The notes under the pieces are model-generated. The model made no database searches, was not told where the DNA came from, and worked only from the letters and a program-made list of their open reading frames with translations. DNA of 64,000 bases from Dendrobium chrysotoxum (taxonomy: Eukaryota; Streptophyta; Magnoliopsida; Asparagales; Orchidaceae). The stretch is taken from assembly GCA_019925795.1 (NCBI GenBank), contig CM034309.1:24856729-24920728 (forward strand). The letters run 5' to 3'. Below, piece by piece: positions 34,880-47,119 of the stretch (the stretch's first letter is position 1; each line of letters starts with the position of its first letter). The position numbers were made by a program, and so were the translations under genes.

Positions 34880-35690
34880 TTAGTTAATATTTCTTCATTA
34901 TCTATCAATTTAAATAACATTTCAGTGCTTAATGGCTCTAATTTTAATAAATGGAAAGAGCACATTACCATTGTTCTTGGGTGTATGGATCTAGACTATA
35001 CGATTCGGACTAAACGCCCTCCTGCCGTTACTGCGGAAAGCATTATTGAACAAAGGGCAAATTTTGAATAGTGAGAGCGTTCAAATCGCATGAGTCTTAT
35101 GATCATGAAACATTCTATTCTAGATACCATAAGGGGTGCAATGTCTGAGGAAGAAAATGCTAAGAAGTTCCTAAGCCAAATAGCAGATCATTTCATAGGT
35201 TATGAAAAGGTCAAAATAAGTAATACTTTTAGTAAACTTATTTCAATGCGGTATAAAGGCAAAGGGAACATAAGGGAGTACATTATGAAAATGTCTAATC
35301 TTGTTACAAGACTAAGAGCATTAAAGTTAGAATTATCTGATGGCATTCTTGTGCATTTAGTCTTGATCTCTCTTCATGCATAATTCAGTCCTTTTAAGAT
35401 TAGTTATAATACTCAAAAGGAAAAATAGACTCTTAATAAGCTCATTGCTCAGTGTGTGCAAGAGGAAGAAAGATTGAAACATGAAAAGATAGAAAATGCT
35501 CACTTTATTTCTTCTTTTCATGATTTGGCTACCAAAAGAAAAAGGAATTATAAAGCTAAAGGAGCTGCAAATAAAAGGACTTCACAACCTAAAGTGCAAT
35601 AGAAGAAAGACCCAGTTATTGCTTATTTCTTATATAAGAAGATTGGTCATGTGAAGAAGAATTGTCCAAAATATGCTAAATGACTCATTA
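34880..35690 (+). pseudogene. Degenerate copia gag
   Basis: The frame holds 'NGSNFNKWKEHI' (about 34928), then the UBN2-type capsid core including 'NTFSKLISMRYKGKGNIREY' (about 35222), and a nucleocapsid zinc knuckle near 35618. Stops lie at about 35069, 35381, 35427 and 35600. In the zinc knuckle (CX2CX4HX4C pattern) the first two cysteines are replaced by tyrosines (YFLY followed by KKIGHVKKNC), so it would not bind zinc normally. Confidence 0.85.
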
Positions 35691-36430
35691 AAAAGGGAAA
35701 ACAAACAAAAATTAAGAAATTAGGTGCCAAAAGGAGTTTAAATATCTTGGAATTAATACATATTGATATTTGTGGCCCACTCCATACAGCTTCTTGTAAT
35801 GCTCAACAATATTTTATTACTTTTATAGACGATTATTCTCGTTATGAGTATTTATACTTAATACATAAAAAAATAGAATCTTTAGATGTATTTAAGATCT
35901 TCAAAGTTGATATTGAAAATCAACTTGGTAAGAAGATTAAAGTTATCAAATCTGACCGTGGTGGTGAATACTATGGTAGATATGATGGATCAGGTGAATA
36001 ACGTCCAGGCCCTTTTACAAGATATTTAGCAGAATGTGGCATCATTCCTCAATACACTATATCAGGGGACTCCAAGTCAAAATGGTGTAGTTGAGAGATG
36101 AAATAGAACCTTAAAGGATATGATTAGAAGTATGATTAGTCATTCTTCTTTACCAGAATCTCTTTGGGGAGAAGCCTTAAAGACTGCAGTTTATATTCTT
36201 AATAGAGTTCCAAGCAAAGTAGTAGCTAAAACTCCATATGAGATGTAGAAAGGAAAGAAGTAGAAAGGAAAGAAGCCTAGTATTAGGCATTTTCATGTCT
36301 AGGGATGTCCAGCCAAGGCTAGGCCATATAAGCCTAATGAAAGAAAATTAGACTCAAGATAGTTGCTATTTTGTTAGATATTCTGAAAGATCAAGAGGCT
36401 TTAAATTTTATGATTCCTCAAATAAATCAT
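35691..36430 (+). pseudogene. Degenerate copia integrase core
   Basis: Starts at 'KQTKIKKLGAKRSLNILELI' and holds 'IDICGPL', 'FIDDYSRYEYLY' (first catalytic Asp region) and 'VIKSDRGGEYYGRYDGSGE' (second Asp region), then broken frames with stops and shifts through the third acidic region. The nucleocapsid end (about 35680) joins the integrase core within a few codons. The whole protease and the integrase HHCC finger are therefore deleted. Confidence 0.85.
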
Positions 36431-36439
36431 TTTTTTTTA

Positions 36440-38335
36440 GACGGGCAATGCTAAATTTATTGAGGATGTTGAATAAAGTGGAAGAGATAAATTCAAAAAA
36501 ATTTAATTTTGAGGAGGAATATGTTACTATTCCTAATATTATAATTGAAAATGATCAGGTAATTATGCCTGATATTATTCAGATTGTAAATCTAGATAAT
36601 CAAAATAATCTTAAATTACTTCCTGAAGGACAACAACCTCAAATTGAAGTGCCATTAAGGAGATCCATAAGGGAAAGGAGAACAACAATTTTAGATAATT
36701 ATAGTGTATATCTCTAAGAGCATGAGTTTGATATGGGATTAGAAGATGACCCAATCTCATTTAGTCATGTCAAATAATATTCTAATTCTCAAAATTGGAT
36801 AAAAGCTATTGAAGATGAGATGAAATCAATGAAAGACAATGATATTTGAGATCTTTCTGAATTGCCTGAAGGAGCAAAACCTATTGGTTGTAAATGAATT
36901 TTTAAAACCAAAAGGAATGCAAAAGGTAATATTGAAAGATATAAGGTGCATCTAGTTGCCAAAGGTTTCACTCAAAAGGAAGGCATTGATTATAAAGAGA
37001 CTTTTTCTCTAATTTCTTCGAAAGACTCTTTTAAAATCATTATGACACTTATAGCTCATTATGATTTAGAGCTACACCAGATGGATGTAAAGACTGCATT
37101 CCTTAATGGAGATATTGAGGAAAATATATATATGATGCAACCAGAAAATATTCAATCTTTTGATTCAAAACATCTGGTGTGCAAATTAAAGAAATCCATC
37201 TATAATTTAAAGCAAGCTTCCCGTTAGTGGTATAAGAAATTTGATCAAGTGATTTCTTCATTTGGTTTTAAAAAAAATATTGTTGATCAATGCATTTATC
37301 ATAAGGTCAATGGGAGTAAGTTTATTCTCCTGGTATTATATGTCGATGATATTCTATTAGTAAGTAGTGATATAGGCTTATTGTATGAGACTAAGAGATT
37401 TCTTTCAAATAAATTTGAAATGAAAGATCTTGGAAATGCATCTTTTGTGTTGGGTATACAAATTCATTGGGATCGCTCCCGTGGTATACTTGGGTTATCA
37501 TAAACAGCCTACATTGATAAAGTGCTTAACAGATTTGGCATGAAAGATTGTGCACCAAGGGATACACCCATTACAAAAGGAGATAAATTTAATATGCTCC
37601 AATGCCCAAGAAATGAAGTTAAAAAGCAAGAGATAGATAATATTCCTTATGCATCAGCAGTAGGGAGTCTTATGTATGCTCAAGTTTGTACGTGTCCAGA
37701 TATTGCGTATATTATTGGAATGCTTGGTAGATATTTAAGTAACCCAGGAATGGATCATTGGAAAGCAGTGAAATTGGTTATGAGGTATCTAAAAAGGATA
37801 AGAGATTGTATGCTCACATATCAGAGATCTGATCATTTAGAGATCATGGGGTATTCCGACTCTGATTTTGCTGGTTGTCTCGATAGTAGGGGATCTATTT
37901 TAGACTATATTTTCATGTTTACTGGAGGAGCTATTTCTTGAAAAAGTGTCAAACAATCACTTATAGCTTCTTCAACAATGGAAACAGAATTTATAGCTTG
38001 TTATGAGTCTTCAAATCAAGGAATATGGTTGTAAAATTTTATCATCGGGCTACATATTATTGATAGCATTGAGAGACCATTAAAGATATATTGTGATAAT
38101 AAAACAGCTGAGTTATATTCCAAGAACAACAGGAGCTCGTCAAAATCAAAGCATATTGACATTAAGTTTCTTATTGTGAAAGAAAAGGTTCAGAGTTCTC
38201 AAATTTTTATTGAACATTTTAGTATAAATTTTATGATTGCAGACCCACTTATAAAAGGATTACCACCTAAAGTATTTTATGAGGATGTGGCTCGTATGGG
38301 TATAATCTGTTTTGATGATATACTAGCTTAGTGGA
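36440..38335 (+). pseudogene. Degenerate copia reverse transcriptase and RNase H
   Basis: In order: a tether region; 'ERYKVHLVAKGFTQKEGIDY' (about 36937); 'HQMDVKTAFLNGDIEENIYM' (about 37074); 'LVLYVDDILLVSSDIG' with an intact YVDD active site (about 37330-37380); 'LGIQIHWDRSRGILGLS' before a stop; 'YASAVGSLMYAQVCTCPDIA' (about 37648); and RNase H with 'GYSDSDFAGCLDSR' (about 37850) and 'HIDIKFLIVKEKV'. Stops at about 36720, 36850, 36897, 37227, 37502 and 37941 break one original frame. Confidence 0.88.
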
Positions 38336-38764
38336 AATTTGTTTGTACTGTTCAATTATTATGATCTTATTTTCTGATCAGACTAAAGTATTATTATTTT
38401 AGTGATTGAAAACTCTAAAATAAAGTTATTTAATTTTCAGTTACGGTTTAGCATAAAGTATTGAATTTTAGTTATAACTCTTTTGAATTATAATATTGGA
38501 CCAGTTGAAAATAGTCATAATTTCAGATCATATTACATGAAATTTTCATGCTACACATCCATACTTAATCTATGTCATTAATTATATTAATATAGTGACC
38601 ATTGATGAATTTTGTTACAACGAATGTAATAAAGGTCATTTTGATTCTATATTGATATGATTGATGGACCAGATTATCTTGATATGTTATTTCATAAAGG
38701 TAGCAAATATTGAGCTCTTATGATTATTTTATAATGTATAATTATATGTATATATATATGACCC

Positions 38765-38774
38765 AAGTGGGAGA
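38765..38774 (+). other. Polypurine tract of the copia element
   Basis: 'aagtgggaga' lies one base before the 3' LTR, as expected for plus-strand priming. Confidence 0.85.
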
Positions 38775-38775
38775 T

Positions 38776-39250
38776 TGTTGGAAAATTTTCATATATGGGC
38801 CCATATATTTATACATATAAATAAAGTTTTATATATTAGAAGCTATCTAATATTGAGCCAAATAAATTTGTGATCTATTTAAGAATTAAATTATTTTTGG
38901 CTTATGTGGCATCTCATTTAAATTTATATGGAATTAATTATTTGTGTAGAGGCCAAGTATTTATTTTTATTTTAATGATGGGTTGAAATAAAAATAAATA
39001 CTCTTAAGCTTTAAAAAGATCATGGTCCCCAGTTTAAGCAATGAAGTTCTTATTTCCCTCATTTTTCATCTTGAGTGAAAATAAGGGGTCTCTCGCTCTC
39101 TTGGAGAATGTCGCTTCAAACGTGGAAGATCGAAGACCTCGGTTCTGCAATTCAATGGATTCAGGTACGCTTCCGATAATTCTTCTCGATGATTTGGCAT
39201 GTCTTTTGGAGATGATCGAATTTATTTTTCATCTCCTTTAAATCCTAACA
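38776..39250 (+). repeat. 3' LTR of the copia element
   Basis: 475 bp, about 94% identical to the 5' LTR by hand count. Followed by TATTT. Confidence 0.92.
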
Positions 39251-39533
39251 TATTTTTCTTATTGATGGATTATCTAGTGAAATCTTTACTTCACTTACCC
39301 TTCAATAAAATTATCTTCTAAGTTCTAACCCCATTAAATGAGCTAAAAATAAGTAATTATAGTCGTCCAGCATGTCCATGCTCTTGATCGAAGACGATAT
39401 GATTCTAGAGCAAGCATTATAGATACAGACAAGCATTAAGCTAGTTCACAAGCATGTGTTCACAAAGCTTGTCCGCATAGTTTCAGCTCTTGTGGTGGCT
39501 AACTTAAGCACTTAAACTCCAACTAGGGCTGCA

Positions 39534-40277
39534 AATGAACCGAGCATTCGATTAGTTACACGTGGCTTGGCTCGATTACAGCTCGTTCATGATCGTTTGT
39601 TTAAGTACTCAAACAAGTTTAAACAGTTTTTCAAATACTTGACTATTAATAAACAAATTTAAACAGTTATGTGTTCGGCTTATTTATTTTCATAAACAAT
39701 ATCAATTAAAGCTCGTGAACAAGTTCGATAAGAAGCTCGTCAAGAATCTTGATTAAATTTTTATTTTGTATATTCACATAATTTTAAGTTTTATTATAAT
39801 AAATTATTCTTATTATATAAAAATTTACTTACATTTTATGCTATACTACAACATTATGAATTTGTTCATAAACAAGAAGTATTTATTCATGTCTATAATA
39901 TTTTTGTTTAAAGTGGTTATGAACACGTTTGTTTATAAGAAAAATCAGTTTATGAGCTCGTTTATTTGTTAACAGACTCGTTTGGTAGATCAAAAACACT
40001 CCTTATATATGTTCGCGAACGGGTTCTAGGTGATTGTTTGTTAGTAGGCTTAATAATTAGGCTCATTAATTTGTTTAAAGCTCGATAAATATTAACAAAT
40101 CAAATATGAACCAAATGGAATCCAAACATGAACATCTATTCTTTTAAACGAATCAAACTTGAACATAAACAAAAAAGTTCAAATTGAGCTTGAGCCAAAT
40201 TTGAACAATCTAATAATAAACAAGTTCAAATATGAACAAGCACATACTCAGCTCGGCTCAGTTAATTTGCAGCTCTA
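39534..40277. mobile_element. hAT-like MITE, 744 bp
   Basis: The left end 'tagggctgcaaatgaaccga' pairs with the right end 'agttaatttgcagctcta'. It is flanked by 8-bp duplications actccaac (39526-39533) and cctccaac (40278-40285), seven of eight matching. The interior repeats words such as 'aacaagtt', 'gctcgt' and 'aaacag'. No transposase. This is the common plant family with TAGRGNTGNAAATGAACCGAGC-like ends. Confidence 0.85.
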
Positions 40278-40966
40278 CCTCCAACACATCCAAATTCCAA
40301 TTTATCATCCCACTAATTTGCTTTTCTTTTTATAGTAATTAATAAATGATTATGGTGCTCAAAATAAAGTTGAAAACATGAAATACAAAGCTTGAAGACG
40401 ACAATATTGCTTGTGATGCAATCAATCAAACACTTCTATCTTTATAAGAATTTGCTTAGCAGTGAAGCCTAACATCCTCTAATTTCTCTTGCATTTAATG
40501 TAAGCAGGCTTTGTTTGACGTATGAAATAATAATTTCTTCACATTAAAAGCTAAAATTTGTCACCTTGCTTGTATTTGGCCTCAAGCATTTTAATTTTTC
40601 AAAGTTTTTTTTTATACATTATCAATGCTCTCTGATACCTTCAAAATGGAACAGCCAAAGTTGTCATCTTCACATATAACGTGTTGTGACACTTCGCATA
40701 ATTTTGTATTGACGGCATTCAAATATGTGAAAGCGAAGAAATACCGATTTGGGCTTTGCAAATTTTGGAGTCTGTAACATTCTGCCGGCTTCAATTGAAT
40801 GGTATAGCTAAGCTGAGAAGAAATTTGCTAAGTTCTGGAAGCCATGACCTTTCACTTTCGTGGAGACCTACCTTGTCTCAAAAAAATCAAGATTGGGAAA
40901 TTTGAAATGATCAATTCAATTATTGGGTTTTGACATTTCGAACCTATAAAAGATTTTTTTTTTTTG

Positions 40967-41140
40967 AGTTTCGCATTTCATTTGTGACAACTTTCTTATT
41001 ACTACGGTCATAATTTTTATTTGGCTGCCGAAAATTTTTGTACAAGTAAATTGTTTTCTACAACATCTTTAAAAAGTTACTTTCGTAATAGCATCTTTAA
41101 AATCACTTTATAAAAAGCTTAAGCCGTCCCAAACAGATCT
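40967..41140. mobile_element. MITE-like hairpin related to the 3-kb cluster
   Basis: The left 'catttgtgacaactttctta' and right 'ccgtcccaaacagatct' ends resemble the Tourist-like cluster, but the element is longer (about 174 bp) and more diverged. Boundaries are approximate. Confidence 0.5.
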
Positions 41141-41961
41141 CAGTTCTCATTAAAAAAAAAATTTATATGAATATAGATTAATATAAATGTAATTGCATAC
41201 AATGATAAAAGTATTCCATTTACAGGAAAGAATTCAGACTATTCAAACAGAATTAGAATAAAATCGCTGAAAACTTCGTTTGTGTTCCTATGAATATCTC
41301 CAACTTAACTACGTATCTATCTTTCAATTATTATACGATTGTTTGGAGACGAAGTTGAGGGATTTGGATGAAGAAGACGTCGTAGAGAGGGAGAGAAGAA
41401 TAGAAGCTCAAAGTTCGCTATCTTTCTCTGATTAGTTGGAAGATAGGAGAGGCACATATCATTTACTTTTTTAATTTTGTTCTTCTTTTGTTGGCTAAGA
41501 TTGCTCGGTAGGAGACTTGACGTGGAGGAGTTTTCAAGTCAAAACATGGAGTCTCTCTCTATTCATTGAAGAGATAAGGAATTTTTTTATTTTTTATTTA
41601 TTTATTATTAAAAAAAACGTTATTAGAATATCTTGATATAAAATTTATCAGAATAGATTTGAACGCACTTGAGTTTATGATGAGATTAGTGCAGACCAAC
41701 ACTAATTTCGGTTTAAATTTAAGAGTTTTGAGGCTTGTTTTGATAAGTTTTGCATTATAATATTCTGATGTAATTTTTGTTAAGCATCCTCTACTTATCT
41801 CTACAATTAGAAGGTGGTTGTAATTGGACCAAAACTTAAAAGAAATTAAATTTATAAAAAATTTTGATGTCATTTGCGTTGTATGGTGGAGGTTTGAGTT
41901 TGAATATTTGCAAAAGCAATATTTGAACAAAAAAAAAAAAACTTGGAAAAACTCAAAATTA

Positions 41962-42164
41962 GTATTTGTTTGGGATAGTTTTCATGTTGTTTTGCTTTAC
42001 AAACATCTATGATAAGTTCTATCTCGGTACTGCTTTTTCACTACTTTTAAGAATTTTTGTAATAGAAAACTTCATTTTATAGCAGTTTTCAAAGGAGTTA
42101 CTTTCTCACAATAATTTTATAATCATGTTTATAAAAAGTTGTAGTCGTCCCAAACAGACCCTCA
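41962..42164. mobile_element. MITE-like hairpin related to the 3-kb cluster, long form
   Basis: The left 'tttgtttgggatagttttca' is inverted relative to the right 'gtcgtcccaaacagaccc'. About 203 bp. TTA precedes it; TAA occurs a few bases past the right end. Confidence 0.55.
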
Positions 42165-42182
42165 ATAATAAAATGTTTATAT

Positions 42183-45100
42183 TGTCTTGATGAGATTGTA
42201 GTAATGAAGTTATTAATAACCGAACATACATCTAAACCTGACACCCACTACCAAAAGGATTGAATCCTAACCATTAGCTCATAATAGCCTCAATGTATCA
42301 CACATGTACACGTGTAATGTTACATTAATAGTTTATCTATATATACATAATGTACTAAGCATTAACACATGGATATATAGAATTACTGTATACAGAGAAA
42401 GTCATTCTCTATTAATACAATATAATCAATATCTGCTATTTACTATTCCTTATGGTATTAGAGAAGATTTAAAGGCTGACATATATCAAGATGGCTCAGT
42501 CTTCTCCTCAGGTAGGTGATCCTCCACCAGTTACCTTAACCAAAAGTTGCACCATCCCTGCTTCTCTCAAGTTTGTTATCTCAAACATCAAAACGATCGT
42601 CCCCACTCAACTATCCAACGAAAACTTCTCTATGTGGATATGACAAGTTCTCAAATTGCTTCGTGCAAATGGATTCGTCAGATTTCTCAAACCCACAGCA
42701 GCTCCACCTCCTCATCTCTCTGCTACATGACGACACCACAACAACAAATCCCAGATACACCGAATGGCTCCTTATTGATCAGAATCTAGCTGCAGCAATT
42801 TGTTCTACTCTATCTCCCACAGTTCTCCTGTATGTACTTCATCTTGAATCGTGCTCCGCTATCAAGAACACCATTGAACGCCGCCTACAAGCCTCCAATA
42901 GATCTCGAGTCATTCAACTCAAGAATGAACTCCAAAATATCACCAAGAAAAACCTCACTATGACCCAATACCTCACAGAAATCAAAACCATTATTGACAA
43001 CATTGCAGTTGTCAATTCTAATGTTTATTTGGAGGACATCATCCTATATACCCTAAATGGCCTACCCCCATCCTATCAAGCCTTCAAGACATCCACACGT
43101 ACAATGCTCAACCCCATAAGTCTAGATGATCTCTACTCCTTACTACTAAGTGATGAAATTAACATACAAGTTGAATCGTCCATACATCTACACTCAGCAA
43201 ATCTGACTATAACACTATACTATTATCGTGATCGGGGCCACAGGGGACACGATAGGTTCTTCACTTCATCAACCAGATCATCCTCATCAAACTAAGCTAC
43301 ATGTCATATTTTCAACAAGAGAGGGCACTCGGCCATCACCTGTTGGCACCGTCTCAACATCAATTACACTTCGTCTGTTCCTCTATCTCAAAGCTATGGT
43401 TGCTACAGTCGAACCCCCCAATCATGACTAGTATCTTGACTTAAGCGCCTCTTATCATCTCACTCACTCTCTAAACAACCTATCCCAACCAACTCCCTAC
43501 CAAGGTCCTGATAAAATTACCATTGGAGATGGATGATCCCTTCCAATAACTCACTCAAGTGTTGGCATTCTACCCACACCATATCATAAGTTTTGCCTCT
43601 CACAACTTCTACATATTCCAAACTATCCCATAATCTCCTCTCCATTTCTCATCTAAGGATAATAACATTTCTATCTTATTTGATGCAAATGGTTTCAACA
43701 TCAGGGATTTGAGGACAAACCAAGTTATTCTCACGGGTCCATGTCATAATGGACTATACCCCATCCAACCAGCCTACAACACATCCTGCACCTCCACTCT
43801 CTCTGCCACCAGAAACTCACCTATCCTTTGACACAACCAGCTTTGTCACCCTCATCCTCAGGTGCTTATTACCATATCCAACTGCAACAAGGAACTATAT
43901 ATCCCAACCTCTACTTATGCGTGTTCTTCTTGTAAGGTCCCAAAAGGCCACAAACTATCCTTCTCTCAGTCTAGTAATAGATCCTCTACTCCTCTTGCGC
44001 TTATTCACTCAGATGTATGGGGTCCTTCCCCAGTTGCTTCAAATCAAGGTTACAAGTATTATCTAGTTTTTATTAATGATTTCTCAAGATTTATATAGAT
44101 TTTTCCTATACTCCACAAATCTAAAGAAACAATCCTTTTCATAAAATTCAAAAACTTCATTGAAAATAAATTAACCCATAAAATAAAATGCTGAAGATCA
44201 TATACTGGTAAGGAATATATTAATCATCGGCTTCAATCCTTCTTTCATCAACATGGCATTCATCATCAGGTGTTATACCCCTACACACTAGTACAAAATG
44301 GATTGGCTGAGTGCAAACATCATCTTCTCATCGAAACTACTAGAACACTTCTACATTCAACTTCCCTACCATATAATCTATGGCACGATGTCGTGCTCAT
44401 CGCCTCCTATCTCATCAACCACTTACCATCTCGCTCTACCAACCACAAATCTCCATTCCAACTACTCTATAAGTAAAAAACCAAACTACTCCCTACTATG
44501 TACTTTTGGTTGTGCATGTTTCCCTTGGTTTCCTCCAGCTCAACGTCACAAACATACTCCTCGATCAACTGCTTGTGTCTTTCTCGACTACTTCGATAAT
44601 TATAAAGGCTACAAATGCTTGTATCCCATCACCAACCGCCTAGACATATCTCGATATGTCATATTCGATGAACCCACTTTTCCATTTGAAACCTCCCTCT
44701 CATCACCATCACCACCTATCTCATCTCAATCCAATCCCCTTCTCTTAACTCCCACATCCCATGTAATACCAGTCTACAATAACTAATATGCATGCCCAAA
44801 TCTTCCCCTACCCTCACCTCCTCTCTACTCCTATACCAACCAACTCCTCCCAAATTCGATCCACCTAGCTCATCCATCGATCCTTTCTCTCACATTTCCA
44901 CACCTCCACTACCATCTATACCTTTGTATCATCCCATGATAACCAGACTAAAAACTGGTTCCCTTAAACCACACAATATTCCAAATCTACTTCACCTACA
45001 CATCAACCTCAATCCTTCCCCTCCACCTGACCCAACTTCCTATATTGAGGTTGTCAAATTCTCTCATTGGCATGAAGCCATGGTTGTCGAATTTCTCACC

Positions 45101-45615
45101 CTTTGATAATAGGGGACATAGACTCTTATACCACATCCACCCAATACCCCAATTCTTGGATGTCGCGGGACCTACCACACAAAATTTCATGCTTATGGCT
45201 CTATAGCTCACTTCAAAGCACGTCTTGTAGCTCAAGGGCATCGCCAAGAATATGGAATTAATTACCTTGAAACATTTAGCCCTGTGGCCAAATTCCCACC
45301 ATCCGAGCCCTCCTAACCATAGCCCTTAAATAGTGACCCATCCATCAACTTGATGTAGCCAACACATTCCTTTATGGCAACCTCCATGAAATTATCTACA
45401 TGACCCAACCTTGAGGCTTTGAAGACTTTCTTCATCCAAACCATGTATGCCTACTTTGTAAAGCTATTTATGACCTTAAACAAGCCCCACGCCACTAGTT
45501 CACAATGTTTTCTACCTATCTTAAATCACTTGGTTTTAATTACAGCAAAGCAGACTCATCACTTCTCACCTTCTCCAAAAATCATAGTTAAATCTATCTC
45601 CTCATATATATGTAG
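42183..45615 (+). mobile_element. Second Ty1/copia element, 3'-truncated and degenerate
   Basis: An LTR-like stretch (about 42183-42450) precedes a decayed primer site 'tggtattagagaag' (42453-42466). Gag from 42492 begins MAQSSPQVGDPPP; 'LSNENFSMWI' is followed by a stop. The capsid core continues at 42640-43290 with 'NELQNITKKNLTMTQYLTEI'. The zinc knuckle (about 43305) reads CHIFNKRGHSAITC, with the second Cys lost. The protease active-site region is changed to DLSAS (about 43437). Integrase (43850-44480) has 'LIHSDVWGPSPVASNQGYKY' and 'NDFSRF'. RT (44990-45615) has 'ARLVAQGHRQEYGINYLETF' and stops at 'IYV', losing the DD of YVDD. No 3' LTR occurs in the window. Confidence 0.8.
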
Positions 45616-45644
45616 GTCTCCAAAAAGATGTTGCTCGTGGGGTT

Positions 45645-45649
45645 AGAAT
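45645..45649. repeat. Target-site duplication GAATG, left copy
   Basis: GAATG precedes the 5' LTR and recurs exactly at 62633-62637 after the 3' LTR, fixing both ends of the 17-kb Tat element. Confidence 0.9.
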
Positions 45650-46385
45650 GTGTTGACCTGTAACAGCCGCCAACCCCACACACACGACCTTAACTACCAG
45701 CAAACCCACAACTAGACTCAACAGACTAGCTCCCACAACCCACGACCCATGATCTCCTCTATGGGACAAAAGCAATGAAACCTCCCTCATTCGTGCTCAT
45801 GCATTCAGAACTAGAAGAGAGGAAGAAAATCATAGAGGAAACTAGGATCCCTTACAAGTGTTCGTCTCTCTGCACCGTCAAAGAATTTTCGACTACATCC
45901 CGGCGTCAGATCCATCGCCTCCTGCAACCGTGCCCTAGCTGACATCTGCCTCTACAAGCCAAGCCCAATGCAGCCGACCCGCCGTCTCTGTTCGCACAAG
46001 CCACGTCGACACTGACCCCGACATCTCCACCTCCGCCTCCTTCTCCGATTTCAGTCTCTGCCCTAGCCCGATAATGGGCTTCCTCCCTCTATGTATATTA
46101 ATATATATTATATATCTTATAATATATTATATATATTATATTATATCTGTATATATACACACACATATATAATATTATATATATGTTATATAATGGTAAT
46201 AATAATTTATTAGTATTATTATATAATAATATAATATTATATATATAATAAAAAAAGAAAAAAAAAGAGAGAGATAGAGAGAAAGTGAGATGATGGATCT
46301 TTAAACAATCGTCGACAATCATCTACATCCAATCGTCATGTAACCACTCGATCTGCAAATAGTCGTCGCCAACCAAAGCTTCTAA

Positions 46386-46990
46386 AGACAATTTTCGGGG
46401 CCCGACAATGCCCCGAAGCCCTCGGCCATCGATTATCTTTTCGGTCAGGCGGACTTGAAAGGGCAAATGCCCTCCTAACCTCTCGGTGCCGGGGAGGGGA
46501 CGCCGGGAGGCTGCCAAAATTCCCTCAAAAATTCGTGACTTAGCCAAATTTTTTGGAAGATTGGAAAATCCTCAAATGATTATTTAATTTGAAAATAATT
46601 ACAAATATTAATTAATTGATAAATTAAATGATAAAAAGAAAAGGAATCGTCAAATCAGCACATCGCAATTGACAGCAAATCTTTGACAACTAATCATCGT
46701 TAATTGGAGGATCCGAAGACCAATTTCGGGGCCCGACAACGCCCCGAAGCCCTCGGGCGTTGACTTTCTTTCCGGCCGGGCGGATTTGAAAGGGCAAATG
46801 CCCTCCTTACCTCCCGGCGTTGGAAAGGGGACGCCGGGCGGCTACCGAATTTTTCTCAAATATTCGGGACTTAGAAGATTTTTGGACTTATACTAATTTT
46901 GAAAGATTGGAAGAACATTCAGCTGATTAATTTAAATTGGAATTAATAATTTTAATTAAATTAATTAATTCTAATTAAGATAAATTAAGT
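46386..46990. repeat. Internal direct duplication in the Tat LTR, period about 331 bp
   Basis: Blocks beginning 'agac(c)aattt(t)cggggcccga' at 46386 and 46717 repeat the sequence through 'gggcaaatgccctcc', 'ggggacgccggg' and an AT-rich tail. Each has GGGGC/GCCCC arms that can form a hairpin, plus a 'gggcaaatgccc' palindrome. The same pair is in the 3' LTR (about 59939 and 60270). Confidence 0.8.
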
Positions 46991-47119
46991 GTTCAACCCA
47001 TTGATTTATTAAATTTAACAAATTGAATGATTAATTTGATCAACTTAACCAAGATCATAATGATATCTTCAAATTTTTTTAAGAATGTCTCTTTTAACTC
47101 AAATACACTAAACTACTCC

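Larger units (their letters stand above)
33111..39250 (+). mobile_element. Full-length but defective Ty1/copia retrotransposon (6,140 bp)
   Basis: Two 475-bp LTRs (33111-33585 and 38776-39250), both TGTTGG...CCTAACA, are flanked by a perfect TATTT duplication (33106-33110 and 39251-39255). The primer site is at 33588-33603 and the polypurine tract at 38765-38774. The inner order gag, integrase, RT, RNase H is the copia order. The protease and the N-terminal zinc finger of integrase are missing, and many in-frame stops are present, so it cannot move by itself. By hand I count about 29 mismatches between the LTRs (roughly 6%), so it is not a recent insertion. Confidence 0.93.
40286..42182. other. 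Intergenic DNA with two long MITE-like hairpins
   Basis: No host gene is recognised. 40967-41140 and 41962-42164 are inverted-repeat elements listed separately. 41340-41440 is purine-rich ('gaagaagacgtcgtagagaggg') but has no frame. Confidence 0.5.

Noticed and set aside
46323..46547. Minus-strand 74-codon frame in the Tat LTR
   Set aside because: Falls on the duplicated GC-hairpin block and is not kept open in the 3' LTR.
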